Source of the DNA: Aquimarina muelleri DSM 19832
GTDB taxonomy: Bacteria > Bacteroidota > Bacteroidia > Flavobacteriales > Flavobacteriaceae
DNA: 64,000 nt
Reading direction: 5' to 3'
Assembly: GCF_000430665.1 (NCBI RefSeq)
Contig: NZ_AUML01000002.1
Location: 62,001-126,000 of the forward strand
A program made the translations under genes and the position numbers. Below, piece after piece: positions 35,005 to 44,154 of the stretch. Positions within the stretch are counted from its first letter, which is position 1. The number at the start of each line of letters is the position of its first letter. Under the pieces are notes generated by a model, which saw only the letters and a list, made by a program, of their open reading frames with translations, searched no databases and was not told the origin of the DNA.

Positions 35005-37773
35005 ATGAGATTTCACTACTCTTTTATTATATATTTATGTATTGTATCTTCTATATATGCGCAAAACACTAAAGATTCTTTCTTAAAGATTGAATATAAC
35101 AAGTTGGAAAATTCAACTTTAGAATATGATTGTAAAGTTGAAAAAATTCAGCGCCTTTTAGAAAGTGAAAAAAACAGAAACAATCCAATAACCATAAGTT
35201 ATTTATATAATGAATTTGGGAAATTTAATTTTAGAAATAAAGATTATAAAAATGCAATACAAAACACTCAAAAAGCATTACAAATTCAAAAAAAATTTAT
35301 AGATACTATTCCTTTTGCTGTTAATAAAAGTTATAATAATCTTGCGTATATGTATCTCTATTCTGGAAACAGAACAGAAGCTTTAAAAACTTTTAAAACC
35401 TTAATTAAACAATCTTATAAAGATAGGTATACTATTATGGCATATACTATTGGTCTTAATAATCTTTATATCGAACAAGGAGATTATTATAAGGCAATAA
35501 ACTATCTTAACGAAGCAGAAAATAGTATTAAACAGTCTAATGACTCTATCCTAAATAAAGAAAAATACCGTGTTTATTTAAGTTTTTCACGTGTTTTTTC
35601 TGAAACTATGAAAAAGGAACATTATGCAAAAGCCATCGAATATTTAAAAAAAACAGAAGAGAGCATCTTACATCTGCCCGAAAAATTTAAAACAAAAAAT
35701 CAGATCATAATTTATGCAAGATATGGCTATATATATGATAAAATAAAACAATACAAAAAAGCAATTGATTATTACAAAAAGGCTCTAACATTAAGTTTAC
35801 ATACAACTCCCAAAAGCAAACACGATATTGCTACCACATATAATGCCTTAGGATACATTAATGCTAAACTTGGTAAAGATCTTTTAGCATTTGAAAATTA
35901 CCAAAATGCCAAACAATATGATTCCTTACGAACTGCAATCTATGATAATCTAGGAGACTATTATTTAAAAAAACAAGACCATGAAAATGCTCTTAAAAAT
36001 TATCAGAAAGCAATATTTTATGGTATAGATCAATACAATAATTTTGATTTAAAAAAACTTCCCTCCATAGAAAAATTGACGCAGTCTTATAATAAAGTTA
36101 ATTTAGTAAATGATCTAAAGGACAAATCAAATGCTTGGTTAAATTTCTTTTTAAAAACGAATAATAAAGAATATCTTAAAAATGCATTAGAGACTATTAC
36201 TCTGGCAGATAAATTAATAGATATTATTAGATTAGAAAGTACCGAGCAGCAGTCTAAATATTTTTGGAGAGAAAAAGGCATCGATCTATATATGCTCGCT
36301 ACCTCTATTTGTTATGAATTACAGGATGTAAAAAAAGCTTTTTTCTTTATGGAAAAAAGCAAATCTTTATCCTTACTAGAAAATTTAACTCATGAAGAAG
36401 CAAAAAAAAGAGGTGAACTTCCTGAATATCTTCAAGAAAAAGAATACAGCTTAAAACATAAAATACACGAAACTAAAGAATTACAAAAAACAGACTCCCT
36501 ACTCTCTGAGCTAGAAAAACAATCTTTACTATTCAAACATAAAAAAGAATACGAAAACTTTATTAGTTCTTTGGAAAAAGAATATCCAGAATATTTTCAA
36601 TATAAAAAAGAAATAGCCATTTCTTTATTTAATGAAAGTTATTCTAAAATTACATCTTCTTCTACCGATTTGATACAATATATTATTACAGAAAATGAAG
36701 GATATGGTATTTATTTAAATAAAGAAGGTACTCATTTTTTTAAGATACCAAACATAAAACAGTTACTTAATGAAATTAGATCTATTCATAAATTTAGTAC
36801 TAAACCACTTAGTACACAACTACAATTAGATACTTTTAGCAAAACATCCAATTCCATTTACAAAAAATTATTTCCTTTCGACACTACTTCTATCCTATTG
36901 AAAAACAATAAATTACTAGTAATTCCAGATTATATATTGCAAAATTTTCCGTTTGAAATCTTACTTACATCTCCTGTTTTAAAAGAGAACAAAATACCCT
37001 ATTTAATATATTCTACAGAGATAAGTTATGCATACTCAATGTCTTTATTAAAAAAAATAGAGCAAAAAAAAAGAAATCCCACATCTAATTTACTAGCATT
37101 CGCACCTATACACTTTCAAAAACATAAGTTAACTAGCTTGAATAGAAGCGAATATAAAATGACAAAAATACAAAAACTATTTCCTGGAGAAATATTATAT
37201 CAAGATCAGGCTATAAAATCTAATTTTGTTAATAATGCTAATAGATATAATATCATACATTTATCTACTCATGCAAACTCTACTAATAATCAGGAGCCTT
37301 GGATAGCTTTTTATGATAAAAAAATCACTTTAAACGAATTATATTTTATTAAAAACCAGGCAGATTTAATAGTTTTAGACGCATGCGAAACCAGCATTGG
37401 GGATATACAACCAGGTGAAGGTGTTATGAGCTTATCTCGTGGTTTTTTTCAATCTGGATCTAAAAGTGTAGTTTCTTCCTTATGGAATACCAATGAAAAA
37501 TCAAGCTCAGAAATTATTCTTGATTTTTACAAAAACCTAAAAAAAGGAAAAACAAAATCAGAAGCATTAAGACAAGCTAAACTTCGTTATCTAAAAGAAC
37601 ATCAATTATCTGAAAACTCCCCATATTTTTGGGCTCCATTAATTTTAACCGGTAGTACGGAAAACCTAATAGCCTCTGCAAACAATAGTAATCATAATTA
37701 TCTTTACTGGAGCATGTTATTACTTATTACTTTGGTAATTGGTAGTAGTATTTGGTATTATTACAGATCCTAA
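35005..37773 (+). CDS. Exported TPR-CHAT caspase-like protease with C-terminal membrane anchor
   Basis: The 922-residue protein has a signal peptide (FIIYLCIVSSIYAQ) and then TPR-like repeats over about 50-400 (for example IQNTQKALQIQK, AIDYYKKALTLS, ALKNYQKAIFYG). A helical linker precedes the C-terminal CHAT domain with the caspase-like dyad in HLSTHA (H756) and LDACET (C794), followed by GEGVMSLSRGFFQSGSKSVVSSLW. A hydrophobic helix at the end (YLYWSMLLLITLVIGSSIWYYY) should anchor it in the inner membrane, leaving TPR and CHAT in the periplasm. CHAT proteases cleave proteins; TPRs usually sense a partner. It follows the subtilase gene by 142 bp on the same strand. Confidence 0.9.
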   Translation: MRFHYSFIIYLCIVSSIYAQNTKDSFLKIEYNKLENSTLEYDCKVEKIQRLLESEKNRNNPITISYLYNEFGKFNFRNKDYKNAIQNTQKALQIQKKFIDTIPFAVNKSYNNLAYMYLYSGNRTEALKTFKTLIKQSYKDRYTIMAYTIGLNNLYIEQGDYYKAINYLNEAENSIKQSNDSILNKEKYRVYLSFSRVFSETMKKEHYAKAIEYLKKTEESILHLPEKFKTKNQIIIYARYGYIYDKIKQYKKAIDYYKKALTLSLHTTPKSKHDIATTYNALGYINAKLGKDLLAFENYQNAKQYDSLRTAIYDNLGDYYLKKQDHENALKNYQKAIFYGIDQYNNFDLKKLPSIEKLTQSYNKVNLVNDLKDKSNAWLNFFLKTNNKEYLKNALETITLADKLIDIIRLESTEQQSKYFWREKGIDLYMLATSICYELQDVKKAFFFMEKSKSLSLLENLTHEEAKKRGELPEYLQEKEYSLKHKIHETKELQKTDSLLSELEKQSLLFKHKKEYENFISSLEKEYPEYFQYKKEIAISLFNESYSKITSSSTDLIQYIITENEGYGIYLNKEGTHFFKIPNIKQLLNEIRSIHKFSTKPLSTQLQLDTFSKTSNSIYKKLFPFDTTSILLKNNKLLVIPDYILQNFPFEILLTSPVLKENKIPYLIYSTEISYAYSMSLLKKIEQKKRNPTSNLLAFAPIHFQKHKLTSLNRSEYKMTKIQKLFPGEILYQDQAIKSNFVNNANRYNIIHLSTHANSTNNQEPWIAFYDKKITLNELYFIKNQADLIVLDACETSIGDIQPGEGVMSLSRGFFQSGSKSVVSSLWNTNEKSSSEIILDFYKNLKKGKTKSEALRQAKLRYLKEHQLSENSPYFWAPLILTGSTENLIASANNSNHNYLYWSMLLLITLVIGSSIWYYYRS

Positions 37774-37786
37774 TATATTTTTATAA

Positions 37787-37830
37787 TTACCATTCTAAGC
37801 CTTTATTAAACTTAAGACTTAGAATGGTAA
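37787..37830. terminator. Bidirectional terminator-like hairpin
   Basis: TTACCATTCTAAG (37787-37799) and CTTAGAATGGTAA (37818-37830) form a perfect 13-bp stem between the convergent CHAT and lipoprotein genes. T-runs are weak on both sides. Confidence 0.6.
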
Positions 37831-37853
37831 AAAATTACTACTTCAAACTATAA

Positions 37854-38768
37854 TTAGTCACACCACCAACATCCTAAATCAATAAATGCCCAAAAGAAAT
37901 CAAATGAGCTAAACCCTCCAAATTCATTACCACACCAATGAATTCTTTGTAAACTTATGGGTTTTCCATCATTTAAAACCCCTTCAAATACAGACACAGG
38001 TTCGTTATTGTATTTATGCCAAACATAAACCCGTTTATTATTAACTAAATGCTCTGTATAAGCTATTCCTGTAAATTTAGCCTCGACAATTTGATATCTC
38101 TTTAGATCATTTTTAGTAATATTCAAATCTTCTAAAAAGGATTCTAACGTTACTTTACCCCCAACTGGATAATCTTTAGTATGTATAGTGCCATAATCTT
38201 CATGATAATCTAAAGTAATTTCTTTTCCTCTAAAAGGAACTTTTACTTCTCCATGTTCAAAATTACTTCTATCTACTTTGTATACTCCTGCGGGAATAAT
38301 AATTTCATCCATTCCTAAATGTATAGACAGTTTTTTTCTTAGTACTACATCTTCTTTTAATATAAAATCAGGCTCTTCTAAACTTCTTGAAAACACCATG
38401 TGCAATTGATCTCTTTCTACACGAAATGCAATTACTCCATTATCTTTATCCTCATTACCATCCATCAATACCTTAAATGCTTTATGTAATTGCTCTGCAG
38501 AACTTATTACTCCTCCATTATTAAAAACAGATCCCCATCCTATAACAATATCGCCATCTCCATCTTTAAAACAGACACCAGGACCAGTAGCACAAGTGCC
38601 ATGGCTAAATCGCCAATCCATAGATAAAGTCCATGGTGCCATATGTACTCCAGAGTGTTTATTATCTATATTTTGTTTTTGAATCAAAACTGTTTCTTCT
38701 TCTTTAGAGCAAGCAAATACTATACTTAAAAAGAATAAAAGCATTAATTTTATTAAATGATTTTTCAT
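37854..38768 (-). CDS. Lipoprotein of unknown function, Trp/Cys-rich C-terminus
   Basis: The 304-residue protein starts with a lipoprotein signal (LIKLMLLFFLSIVFAC, Cys20). The mature part has a Cys pair near the start (GTCATGPGVCFKDGDG) and a C-terminus rich in aromatic and Cys residues (RIHWCGNEFGGFSSF, ending GCWWCD). I recognise no family. Its upstream region carries one arm of the inverted TGGGTAAT promoter-like pair shared with the divergent lipoprotein gene and the subtilase, so I infer common control by the nearby ECF sigma factor. It could be a substrate, inhibitor or sensor for that system. Confidence 0.75.
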   Translation of the reverse strand: MKNHLIKLMLLFFLSIVFACSKEEETVLIQKQNIDNKHSGVHMAPWTLSMDWRFSHGTCATGPGVCFKDGDGDIVIGWGSVFNNGGVISSAEQLHKAFKVLMDGNEDKDNGVIAFRVERDQLHMVFSRSLEEPDFILKEDVVLRKKLSIHLGMDEIIIPAGVYKVDRSNFEHGEVKVPFRGKEITLDYHEDYGTIHTKDYPVGGKVTLESFLEDLNITKNDLKRYQIVEAKFTGIAYTEHLVNNKRVYVWHKYNNEPVSVFEGVLNDGKPISLQRIHWCGNEFGGFSSFDFFWAFIDLGCWWCD

Positions 38769-38851
38769 GATTTTTGGTTTTAATTGTACCCTACTCTTTT
38801 ATATAGGTTTTTCGGGATTCACCTTTTTAAAATAGATCGATCTATACCTAA

Positions 38852-38878
38852 GTGTGTAAAATCAAAATTCATTACCCA
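38852..38878 (-). promoter_or_regulatory. Candidate ECF promoter of the Trp/Cys-rich lipoprotein gene
   Basis: Minus-strand TGGGTAATGAATTT (from 38878), 10 nt, then CACTT (from 38854), 83 nt before the ATG at 38768. It is the mirror image of the plus-strand site at 38898; the two form a 15-bp perfect inverted repeat with outward orientation, and both continue to a GATCGATC string. Confidence 0.55.
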
Positions 38879-38897
38879 CAAAAGAAAATAATTTTTA

Positions 38898-38924
38898 TGG
38901 GTAATGAATTTTATGAATCTGCAC
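38898..38924 (+). promoter_or_regulatory. Candidate ECF promoter of the plus-strand lipoprotein gene
   Basis: TGGGTAATGAATTT, 10 nt, then CACTT, 71 nt before the ATG at 38996. Same element and same spacing as at 33547 and at 38878 (minus). Confidence 0.55.
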
Positions 38925-38995
38925 TTTACTACGATCGATCATTAGAAACCTCAGAAAAACTCTGAGGATATTATTTACTCTTAAAAACATTTAGC

Positions 38996-40291
38996 ATGAA
39001 ATCAAATCAAAACATTAGTTTATGGAAACTAAGAACACAATCTCTAAAATCCATACCCGCTATTTTCTTTATTGCCCTAGTTTTCACAATATCTAGCTGT
39101 GAAAAAGAAGAAATCACTAACGAGGATCTAAAAGAAATAAACTTTAAAAACGTTAGTAATTACACACTTGATAACATTCCTATTATAAAAAATAATCAGG
39201 ATATCAATATCTTAATGCAAAACCAAGAAGATAAAGATGAAGAAAAGCTAAACAAATATCTATATGAAATAGCTCTAGCTACACGAGATTTAATAAAAGA
39301 CGATAATTTTAATAAAACCATCATACAGATGGCAAAAGAGTCTGGAATAGAAATAGCATTTTTGTTAGATTTAGAAAAAATTGCACCTCGATACTTTGAT
39401 ATAATTAATAAAAATCTAAAACGTAATGGATTATCCTTGCAAAGTATTGCAAATGACATGACCCATACTCCTATTTCTTCAAATCCTGAATATCCAGAAA
39501 CCGCCGAAATAGAAAAATATGTGCCTGGTATTTTTATTCCTAATCTGGATCAAATAGATAGTAACAAACAACCCATAATATCTGCAAATACTGAAACAGA
39601 TTGTACTAATAATGAGCAAATAGAAGATTTTATTGTATCCTGGTACTTTACAAATAGTGGAGAATTAAAAGAGATTATCCTAGGTGAAGAAACATCTCTT
39701 AAAACATCTAATCCATTATTTTTAATAGATCATGCAGTCAAATTTAAAAGACAAAAAATAACCAATAATGTTTTAGAAGAAAATACTCCAGATACAAAAC
39801 AAAACAAAAGTGTAGCCCATACCAAATCATTATCTTACAAAATTAAAACAGGATATCGTTATGAAAATTCAGGTAAATCTGAATATTGGATCGATGCACG
39901 TAGAATCAGAAGTGATGGTGCTGCATGGATGTTTTATAGCTCCGTTCCTGGAGGAAAAAGATTAGTAAAAGTCCCGAAAAATCAAATTAACACGACAGTA
40001 TATTCTTCAAAAATTCATGCACCTCAATTCTGGCTACCATACTCTTATAATAAATTTTATTGGAATACCTATGAGAGAGATTGGAATAGAAGTAGTAAAT
40101 CACTAGGATCTGCCACTAATTGGGGTACTACAATAACTTTAGAAGGGCGAAGACGATATTCTGGAGATTGGTATGCATGGATCCCTAGCACTGTTAATAT
40201 TCATAATACTCCTTTTGAGTGGTACGGATGGGAAACTTGCGTAAACTTTACCAGTTGGAAAGCAGAATATCAAGTATGTAAAATTGAATAA
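38996..40291 (+). CDS. Lipoprotein of unknown function
   Basis: The 431-residue protein has a long positively charged N-region and the lipobox FTISSC (Cys near 35), so it is probably lipidated. The first half is helical and acidic (KDEEKLNKYLYEIALATRDLIKD). The second half is rich in Trp and Tyr (YENSGKSEYWIDARRIR, WLPYSYNKFYWNTYERDW, ETCVNFTSWKAEYQVC) and looks beta-rich. I recognise no family. It shares an inverted promoter-like pair with the divergent lipoprotein gene and is followed by a clear terminator, so it is monocistronic. Confidence 0.78.
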   Translation: MKSNQNISLWKLRTQSLKSIPAIFFIALVFTISSCEKEEITNEDLKEINFKNVSNYTLDNIPIIKNNQDINILMQNQEDKDEEKLNKYLYEIALATRDLIKDDNFNKTIIQMAKESGIEIAFLLDLEKIAPRYFDIINKNLKRNGLSLQSIANDMTHTPISSNPEYPETAEIEKYVPGIFIPNLDQIDSNKQPIISANTETDCTNNEQIEDFIVSWYFTNSGELKEIILGEETSLKTSNPLFLIDHAVKFKRQKITNNVLEENTPDTKQNKSVAHTKSLSYKIKTGYRYENSGKSEYWIDARRIRSDGAAWMFYSSVPGGKRLVKVPKNQINTTVYSSKIHAPQFWLPYSYNKFYWNTYERDWNRSSKSLGSATNWGTTITLEGRRRYSGDWYAWIPSTVNIHNTPFEWYGWETCVNFTSWKAEYQVCKIE

Positions 40292-40361
40292 TATATAGTG
40301 ACCTTATTATGATAAACTGATAAAATAGTTACAGATCATATTAATTTAATAAGTTAAAAAG

Positions 40362-40406
40362 AGGGGTGTAATTTACTTAGATTACATCCCTTTTACTTCC
40401 TTTTTA
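40362..40406 (+). terminator. Rho-independent terminator
   Basis: AGGGGTGTAAT (40362-40372) pairs with ATTACATCCCT (40381-40391) with one G-T wobble, followed by T-rich sequence. It ends the 38996-40291 transcript. Confidence 0.8.
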
Positions 40407-40426
40407 ATTTCAAGCCAAGTAATATG

Positions 40427-40434
40427 TATCTTTG
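40427..40434 (+). promoter_or_regulatory. -7 promoter box of the first miaE gene
   Basis: TATCTTTG matches TAnnTTTG, 33 nt before the ATG at 40468. Confidence 0.5.
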
Positions 40435-40467
40435 ACAAATAAATTAACGATTCTTAAATAAAAAAAT

Positions 40468-41049
40468 ATGCTTGGTTTAAAATTAGCAACAGATCCTCGT
40501 TGGGTGACTATCGCAGAGTCTAATATCGAAGAAATTTTAACCGACCATGCATGGTGTGAGCAAAAAGCAGCTACAAATGCCATTACCATTATCACCTTAA
40601 ATTCTGAATATACCGATTTAGTTACTCAACTATTAGCCTTGGCTCAAGAAGAATTGCAACATTTTGAAATGGTACATGAAATTATTAAAAAACGTGGATA
40701 CAAATTAGGTCGCGAGCGCAAGGATAGTTATGTTAACGAATTATTTAAATACCGTGTTACAGGAAGCAGTCGAACACAAGCTCTAATTAGTAGATTATTA
40801 TTTTCTGCAATGATAGAAGCTCGTAGTTGTGAACGTTTTAAACTACTTTCTGAAAAAATAAAAGATCCTGAGTTATCAAAATTCTACAAAGATCTTATGA
40901 TTAGTGAAGCTGGGCATTATACTACTTTTATTAATCTGGCTCGTAAATATGGCGGTGATATAGATGTAGATAAACAATGGGCAGATTTATTAAAATTTGA
41001 AGGAGAGCTTATTCAAAAATATGGCAAATCTGAAACCATACATGGATGA
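40468..41049 (+). CDS. miaE: tRNA-(ms2io6A)-hydroxylase MiaE, copy 1
   Basis: The 193-residue protein is a ferritin-like diiron hydroxylase. It has NIEEILTDHAWCEQKAA at the N-terminus, EELQHFEMVH and EARSCERF, then SEAGHY, which supply Glu and His metal ligands, and the conserved C-terminus SETIHG. MiaE hydroxylates the isopentenyl side chain of ms2i6A37 in tRNAs. A second paralogue of identical length lies at 50438-51019; all diiron motifs are kept in both. Monocistronic, with its own promoter and a terminator behind. Confidence 0.93.
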   Translation: MLGLKLATDPRWVTIAESNIEEILTDHAWCEQKAATNAITIITLNSEYTDLVTQLLALAQEELQHFEMVHEIIKKRGYKLGRERKDSYVNELFKYRVTGSSRTQALISRLLFSAMIEARSCERFKLLSEKIKDPELSKFYKDLMISEAGHYTTFINLARKYGGDIDVDKQWADLLKFEGELIQKYGKSETIHG

Positions 41050-41116
41050 TATTGTAAGATATAAGAACTAGAATCTTTTTAAAACAAAATATGAAAGTCT
41101 AGTATAGATCAAAAAT

Positions 41117-41167
41117 ACTTGAAGTCCTGGCCAGATAAGCTAACAGAACTTCAAGTTGTATATTTTT
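41117..41167 (+). terminator. Rho-independent terminator after miaE copy 1
   Basis: ACTTGAAGT (41117-41125) and ACTTCAAGT (41148-41156) form a 9-bp stem, and a T7 run follows within 10 nt. Confidence 0.6.
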
Positions 41168-41232
41168 TTACACACTTCGTGGCTTAGTGCCTTTTTTTAA
41201 TTCAATTCTTAAATAAAATCACATACTATCTC

Positions 41233-44154
41233 TTATAATAGTGCATTCTTCAAAATACTTATGGGGTGTTGTGATTCGCGTTTAGTACCATCCTTTATTT
41301 GATGCCTACAACTTGTCCCTACTGCTGCAATAATAACACTATCTGGAGTATTTCTAACTGCTGGAAACAAGGTTTGTTCTCCTATTTGCATGCTAATGTC
41401 ATAATGCTCTTTTTCATACCCAAAAGACCCCGCCATACCACAGCATCCAGATGGTATTATAGTTACCTTAAAATTTTCGGGCAAGTTTAGTACTGTAAAG
41501 GTATTATGGATACTGGATAATGCTTTTTGATGACAATGTCCATGCAATTTAATAGTCCTTTGTTCTTTAATAAATTGATCAGGATTTATATTCTTACTTT
41601 GTATTTCATTGTATAAAAATTCATCAATTAAAAATGTATGTGCTGCTATAGATTTTGCTTTTTCTTTATCCTTTGCTAATCTTAAATATTCATCCCTAAA
41701 AGTAAGAATTGCTGATGGCTCTAATCCTATTAATGGAGTCTCATTGGTTATTAAATCACCAAAAACATCTATATTATGGTTTGCAAGTGCTTGTGCTTTT
41801 TCTAATATTCCTTTAGAGATAAAAGTTCGTCCACTTTCTTTATGATCTACTACTTTAACTTTATATTGTAATCTAGTAAGCACCAAAATTGCGTCTATGC
41901 CTATTTCTGCATCCAGATGATTTGTAAATTCATCTATAAAAAAATAAATAGTTTTTATCGGTTTTTCTGGTTGTATTTTCTCTAGATTTTGGGTACACCA
42001 ATTACGCAAAGATTGTTTACTTAACAATGGTAAATCTCTATTTTTAGCAATCCCTAACCCAGATTTTAAAAGCCCAGAAGTTAATTTATTTTTAAAGAAA
42101 AAATTGGTTATTCCCGGAGCAATTCTTCCAAACTCATTTAACCTATTAGAATTTGCAAATAATCTGGTACGCATGGATACTCCATTTTCTTTTTGGTATT
42201 GGTATTCAAATTCCGCTTTTAGAGTTGCCATATCTACATTAGATGGGCATTCACCAGAACAACCTTTACAACTAATACAAAGGTCTAAAACTTCTTTTAG
42301 CTCTTTATTATTAAACTTATTTGGTTTTTCACTATTCGTTAAAAACTCTCGTAAAGCATTTGCTCTTCCTCGGGTAGTATCTTTTTCATTTCTAGTAGCT
42401 CTATAACTAGGGCACATGGTTCCTCCTGCTTCTACAGATTTTCTGCAATCTCCACTTCCATTACATTTTTCTGCAGCTCTAAGAATACCTAATGAATCAC
42501 TAAAATCAAGTAATGTAGAGATCTCTGGCTCTTCTCTATCTATTTCATATCGTAATTGTTGATCCATAGGGTATGCATCTACAATCTTACCTGGATTAAA
42601 AATATTATATGGATCAAAAGTTCTTTTCAGATCTTTTAATATCTGGTAATTCTCTTCTCCTATCATAAAAGGAATATACCCTGCTCTTACAATACCATCC
42701 CCATGCTCACCGCTCATAGAACCTTTATATTTTTTCACTAAAGAAGCAACTTCATCTGTAATCTTTTTAAATAAAATTACATCTTCGCTTTTTTTAAGAT
42801 CCAGAATTGGTCTAAGATGAATTTCCCCTGCTCCTGCATGTGCATAGTATACTGCTTGTTGCTCATACGATTTCATCAAATTGCTAAATTCCTCTATATA
42901 ATTAGCCAAATCAGATATTGCCACTGCGGTATCTTCAATACAAGCAACAGCTTTTTTATCCCCTACAATGTTGCCTAATAATCCTAATCCTGCTTTTCTA
43001 AGTTCTAATGCTTGATTAATTTCTGATCCTTGTAAGATAGGATTTGCATAGCTTAGCCCAGAGTCTTCAAGTGTTTTTAATAATTCTTGCTTTTGTTTTG
43101 TTAAATCCTCTATATCCTCTGCCCTAAGCTCTAACATTAAAATAGCCTCTGGATCCTCTACAATAAAAAATCGGTTTTTAAATTGTTCGATATTGTTCTT
43201 TGTACAGTCCAAAATGGTTTTATCCATCATTTCACAAGTATATAGAGAATGTTGCATAACAGGCACTACAGCCTTCATACAATCCTCTATACTTTTAAAA
43301 TGTGCAGCAATCATTAATGATTGCTGAGGTGGCAAATCATCTAATTGTAATGTGATCTCTGTGGTAAACGCCAACGTGCCTTCGCTACCCGACAAAAGTT
43401 TACACATATTAAATGGTGTAGCAGTATCCAAAAAAACACTAGAATCTATCAACTCATCAATGGCATACCCTGTATTACGCCTGTGAATTTCAGGCTTAGG
43501 AAAATTATGTGTAATTTGTTCTTGAATAGCCTTAGGAGAAAGTTCTTGATATATATGTTTATAAATCTTTCCTTCCAAAGAATTTAATTCTTTTTTAAAA
43601 TCAAACTCCTCTCTTGATAATTCAGAAAACACAGCCTCACTTCCATCAGATAAAATAGTATTTAGTTTTAAAACTTTATCTCTCGTAATACCATATTGTA
43701 TAGAGGTTGTACCACTACTATTATTACCAACCATACCTCCAATCATACAACGATTAGAGGTAGATGTATTGGGGCCAAAAAATAAACCCAGTGGTTTTAA
43801 AAATCGGTTAAGATCATCTCTAATTACACCTGGCTCAACTATTACTGTCTTTTTCTCTTTATCTATCGAGATTATTTTAGTAAAATACTTAGAAACATCT
43901 ACTACAATTCCATCCCCTACACATTGCCCTGCAAGAGAGGTACCCGCTGTTCTTGGAATAAGCCCTATTTTGTTATTAGAAGCAAATGAAATTATCTTTT
44001 TTAAATCCTTTGTAGATTTTGGAAAAGCAACCGCAGCAGGAATCCTACGATATACAGATGCATCGGTAGCATATAAAGATTTAATTAACTCATCAAACTC
44101 TAATTCTCCTTCTAGTTCTTTTTGTAAAGAAAACCATAAACCTTTATCCATCAT
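41233..44154 (-). CDS. ydiJ: FAD-linked oxidase with 4Fe-4S domain, YdiJ-type D-2-hydroxyglutarate dehydrogenase
   Basis: The 973-residue protein fuses a PCMH-type FAD domain (TAGTSLAGQCVGDGIVVDVS, NRCMIGGMVGNNSSGT) with a C-terminal FAD-oxidase lobe (GEHGDGIVRAGYIPFMIG). A GlpC-like iron-sulfur part follows: CNGSGDCRKSVEAGGTMCPSY near 561, CISCKGCSGECPSNVD near 624, and the CCG-type motif GCCGMAGSFGYEKEHY near 901. The E. coli protein with this layout, YdiJ, oxidises D-2-hydroxyglutarate. The neighbouring DUF1338 enzyme makes D-2-hydroxyglutarate, which supports that substrate over D-lactate or glycolate. It overlaps the upstream Lrp gene by 11 nt. Confidence 0.88.
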   Translation of the reverse strand: MMDKGLWFSLQKELEGELEFDELIKSLYATDASVYRRIPAAVAFPKSTKDLKKIISFASNNKIGLIPRTAGTSLAGQCVGDGIVVDVSKYFTKIISIDKEKKTVIVEPGVIRDDLNRFLKPLGLFFGPNTSTSNRCMIGGMVGNNSSGTTSIQYGITRDKVLKLNTILSDGSEAVFSELSREEFDFKKELNSLEGKIYKHIYQELSPKAIQEQITHNFPKPEIHRRNTGYAIDELIDSSVFLDTATPFNMCKLLSGSEGTLAFTTEITLQLDDLPPQQSLMIAAHFKSIEDCMKAVVPVMQHSLYTCEMMDKTILDCTKNNIEQFKNRFFIVEDPEAILMLELRAEDIEDLTKQKQELLKTLEDSGLSYANPILQGSEINQALELRKAGLGLLGNIVGDKKAVACIEDTAVAISDLANYIEEFSNLMKSYEQQAVYYAHAGAGEIHLRPILDLKKSEDVILFKKITDEVASLVKKYKGSMSGEHGDGIVRAGYIPFMIGEENYQILKDLKRTFDPYNIFNPGKIVDAYPMDQQLRYEIDREEPEISTLLDFSDSLGILRAAEKCNGSGDCRKSVEAGGTMCPSYRATRNEKDTTRGRANALREFLTNSEKPNKFNNKELKEVLDLCISCKGCSGECPSNVDMATLKAEFEYQYQKENGVSMRTRLFANSNRLNEFGRIAPGITNFFFKNKLTSGLLKSGLGIAKNRDLPLLSKQSLRNWCTQNLEKIQPEKPIKTIYFFIDEFTNHLDAEIGIDAILVLTRLQYKVKVVDHKESGRTFISKGILEKAQALANHNIDVFGDLITNETPLIGLEPSAILTFRDEYLRLAKDKEKAKSIAAHTFLIDEFLYNEIQSKNINPDQFIKEQRTIKLHGHCHQKALSSIHNTFTVLNLPENFKVTIIPSGCCGMAGSFGYEKEHYDISMQIGEQTLFPAVRNTPDSVIIAAVGTSCRHQIKDGTKRESQHPISILKNALL

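Noticed and set aside
33609..37773. Subtilase plus CHAT as a cytoplasmic phage-defence module
   Set aside because: Both proteins carry export signals and the CHAT protein has a C-terminal membrane anchor, so a cytoplasmic phage sensor is unlikely. I kept it only as an envelope system.
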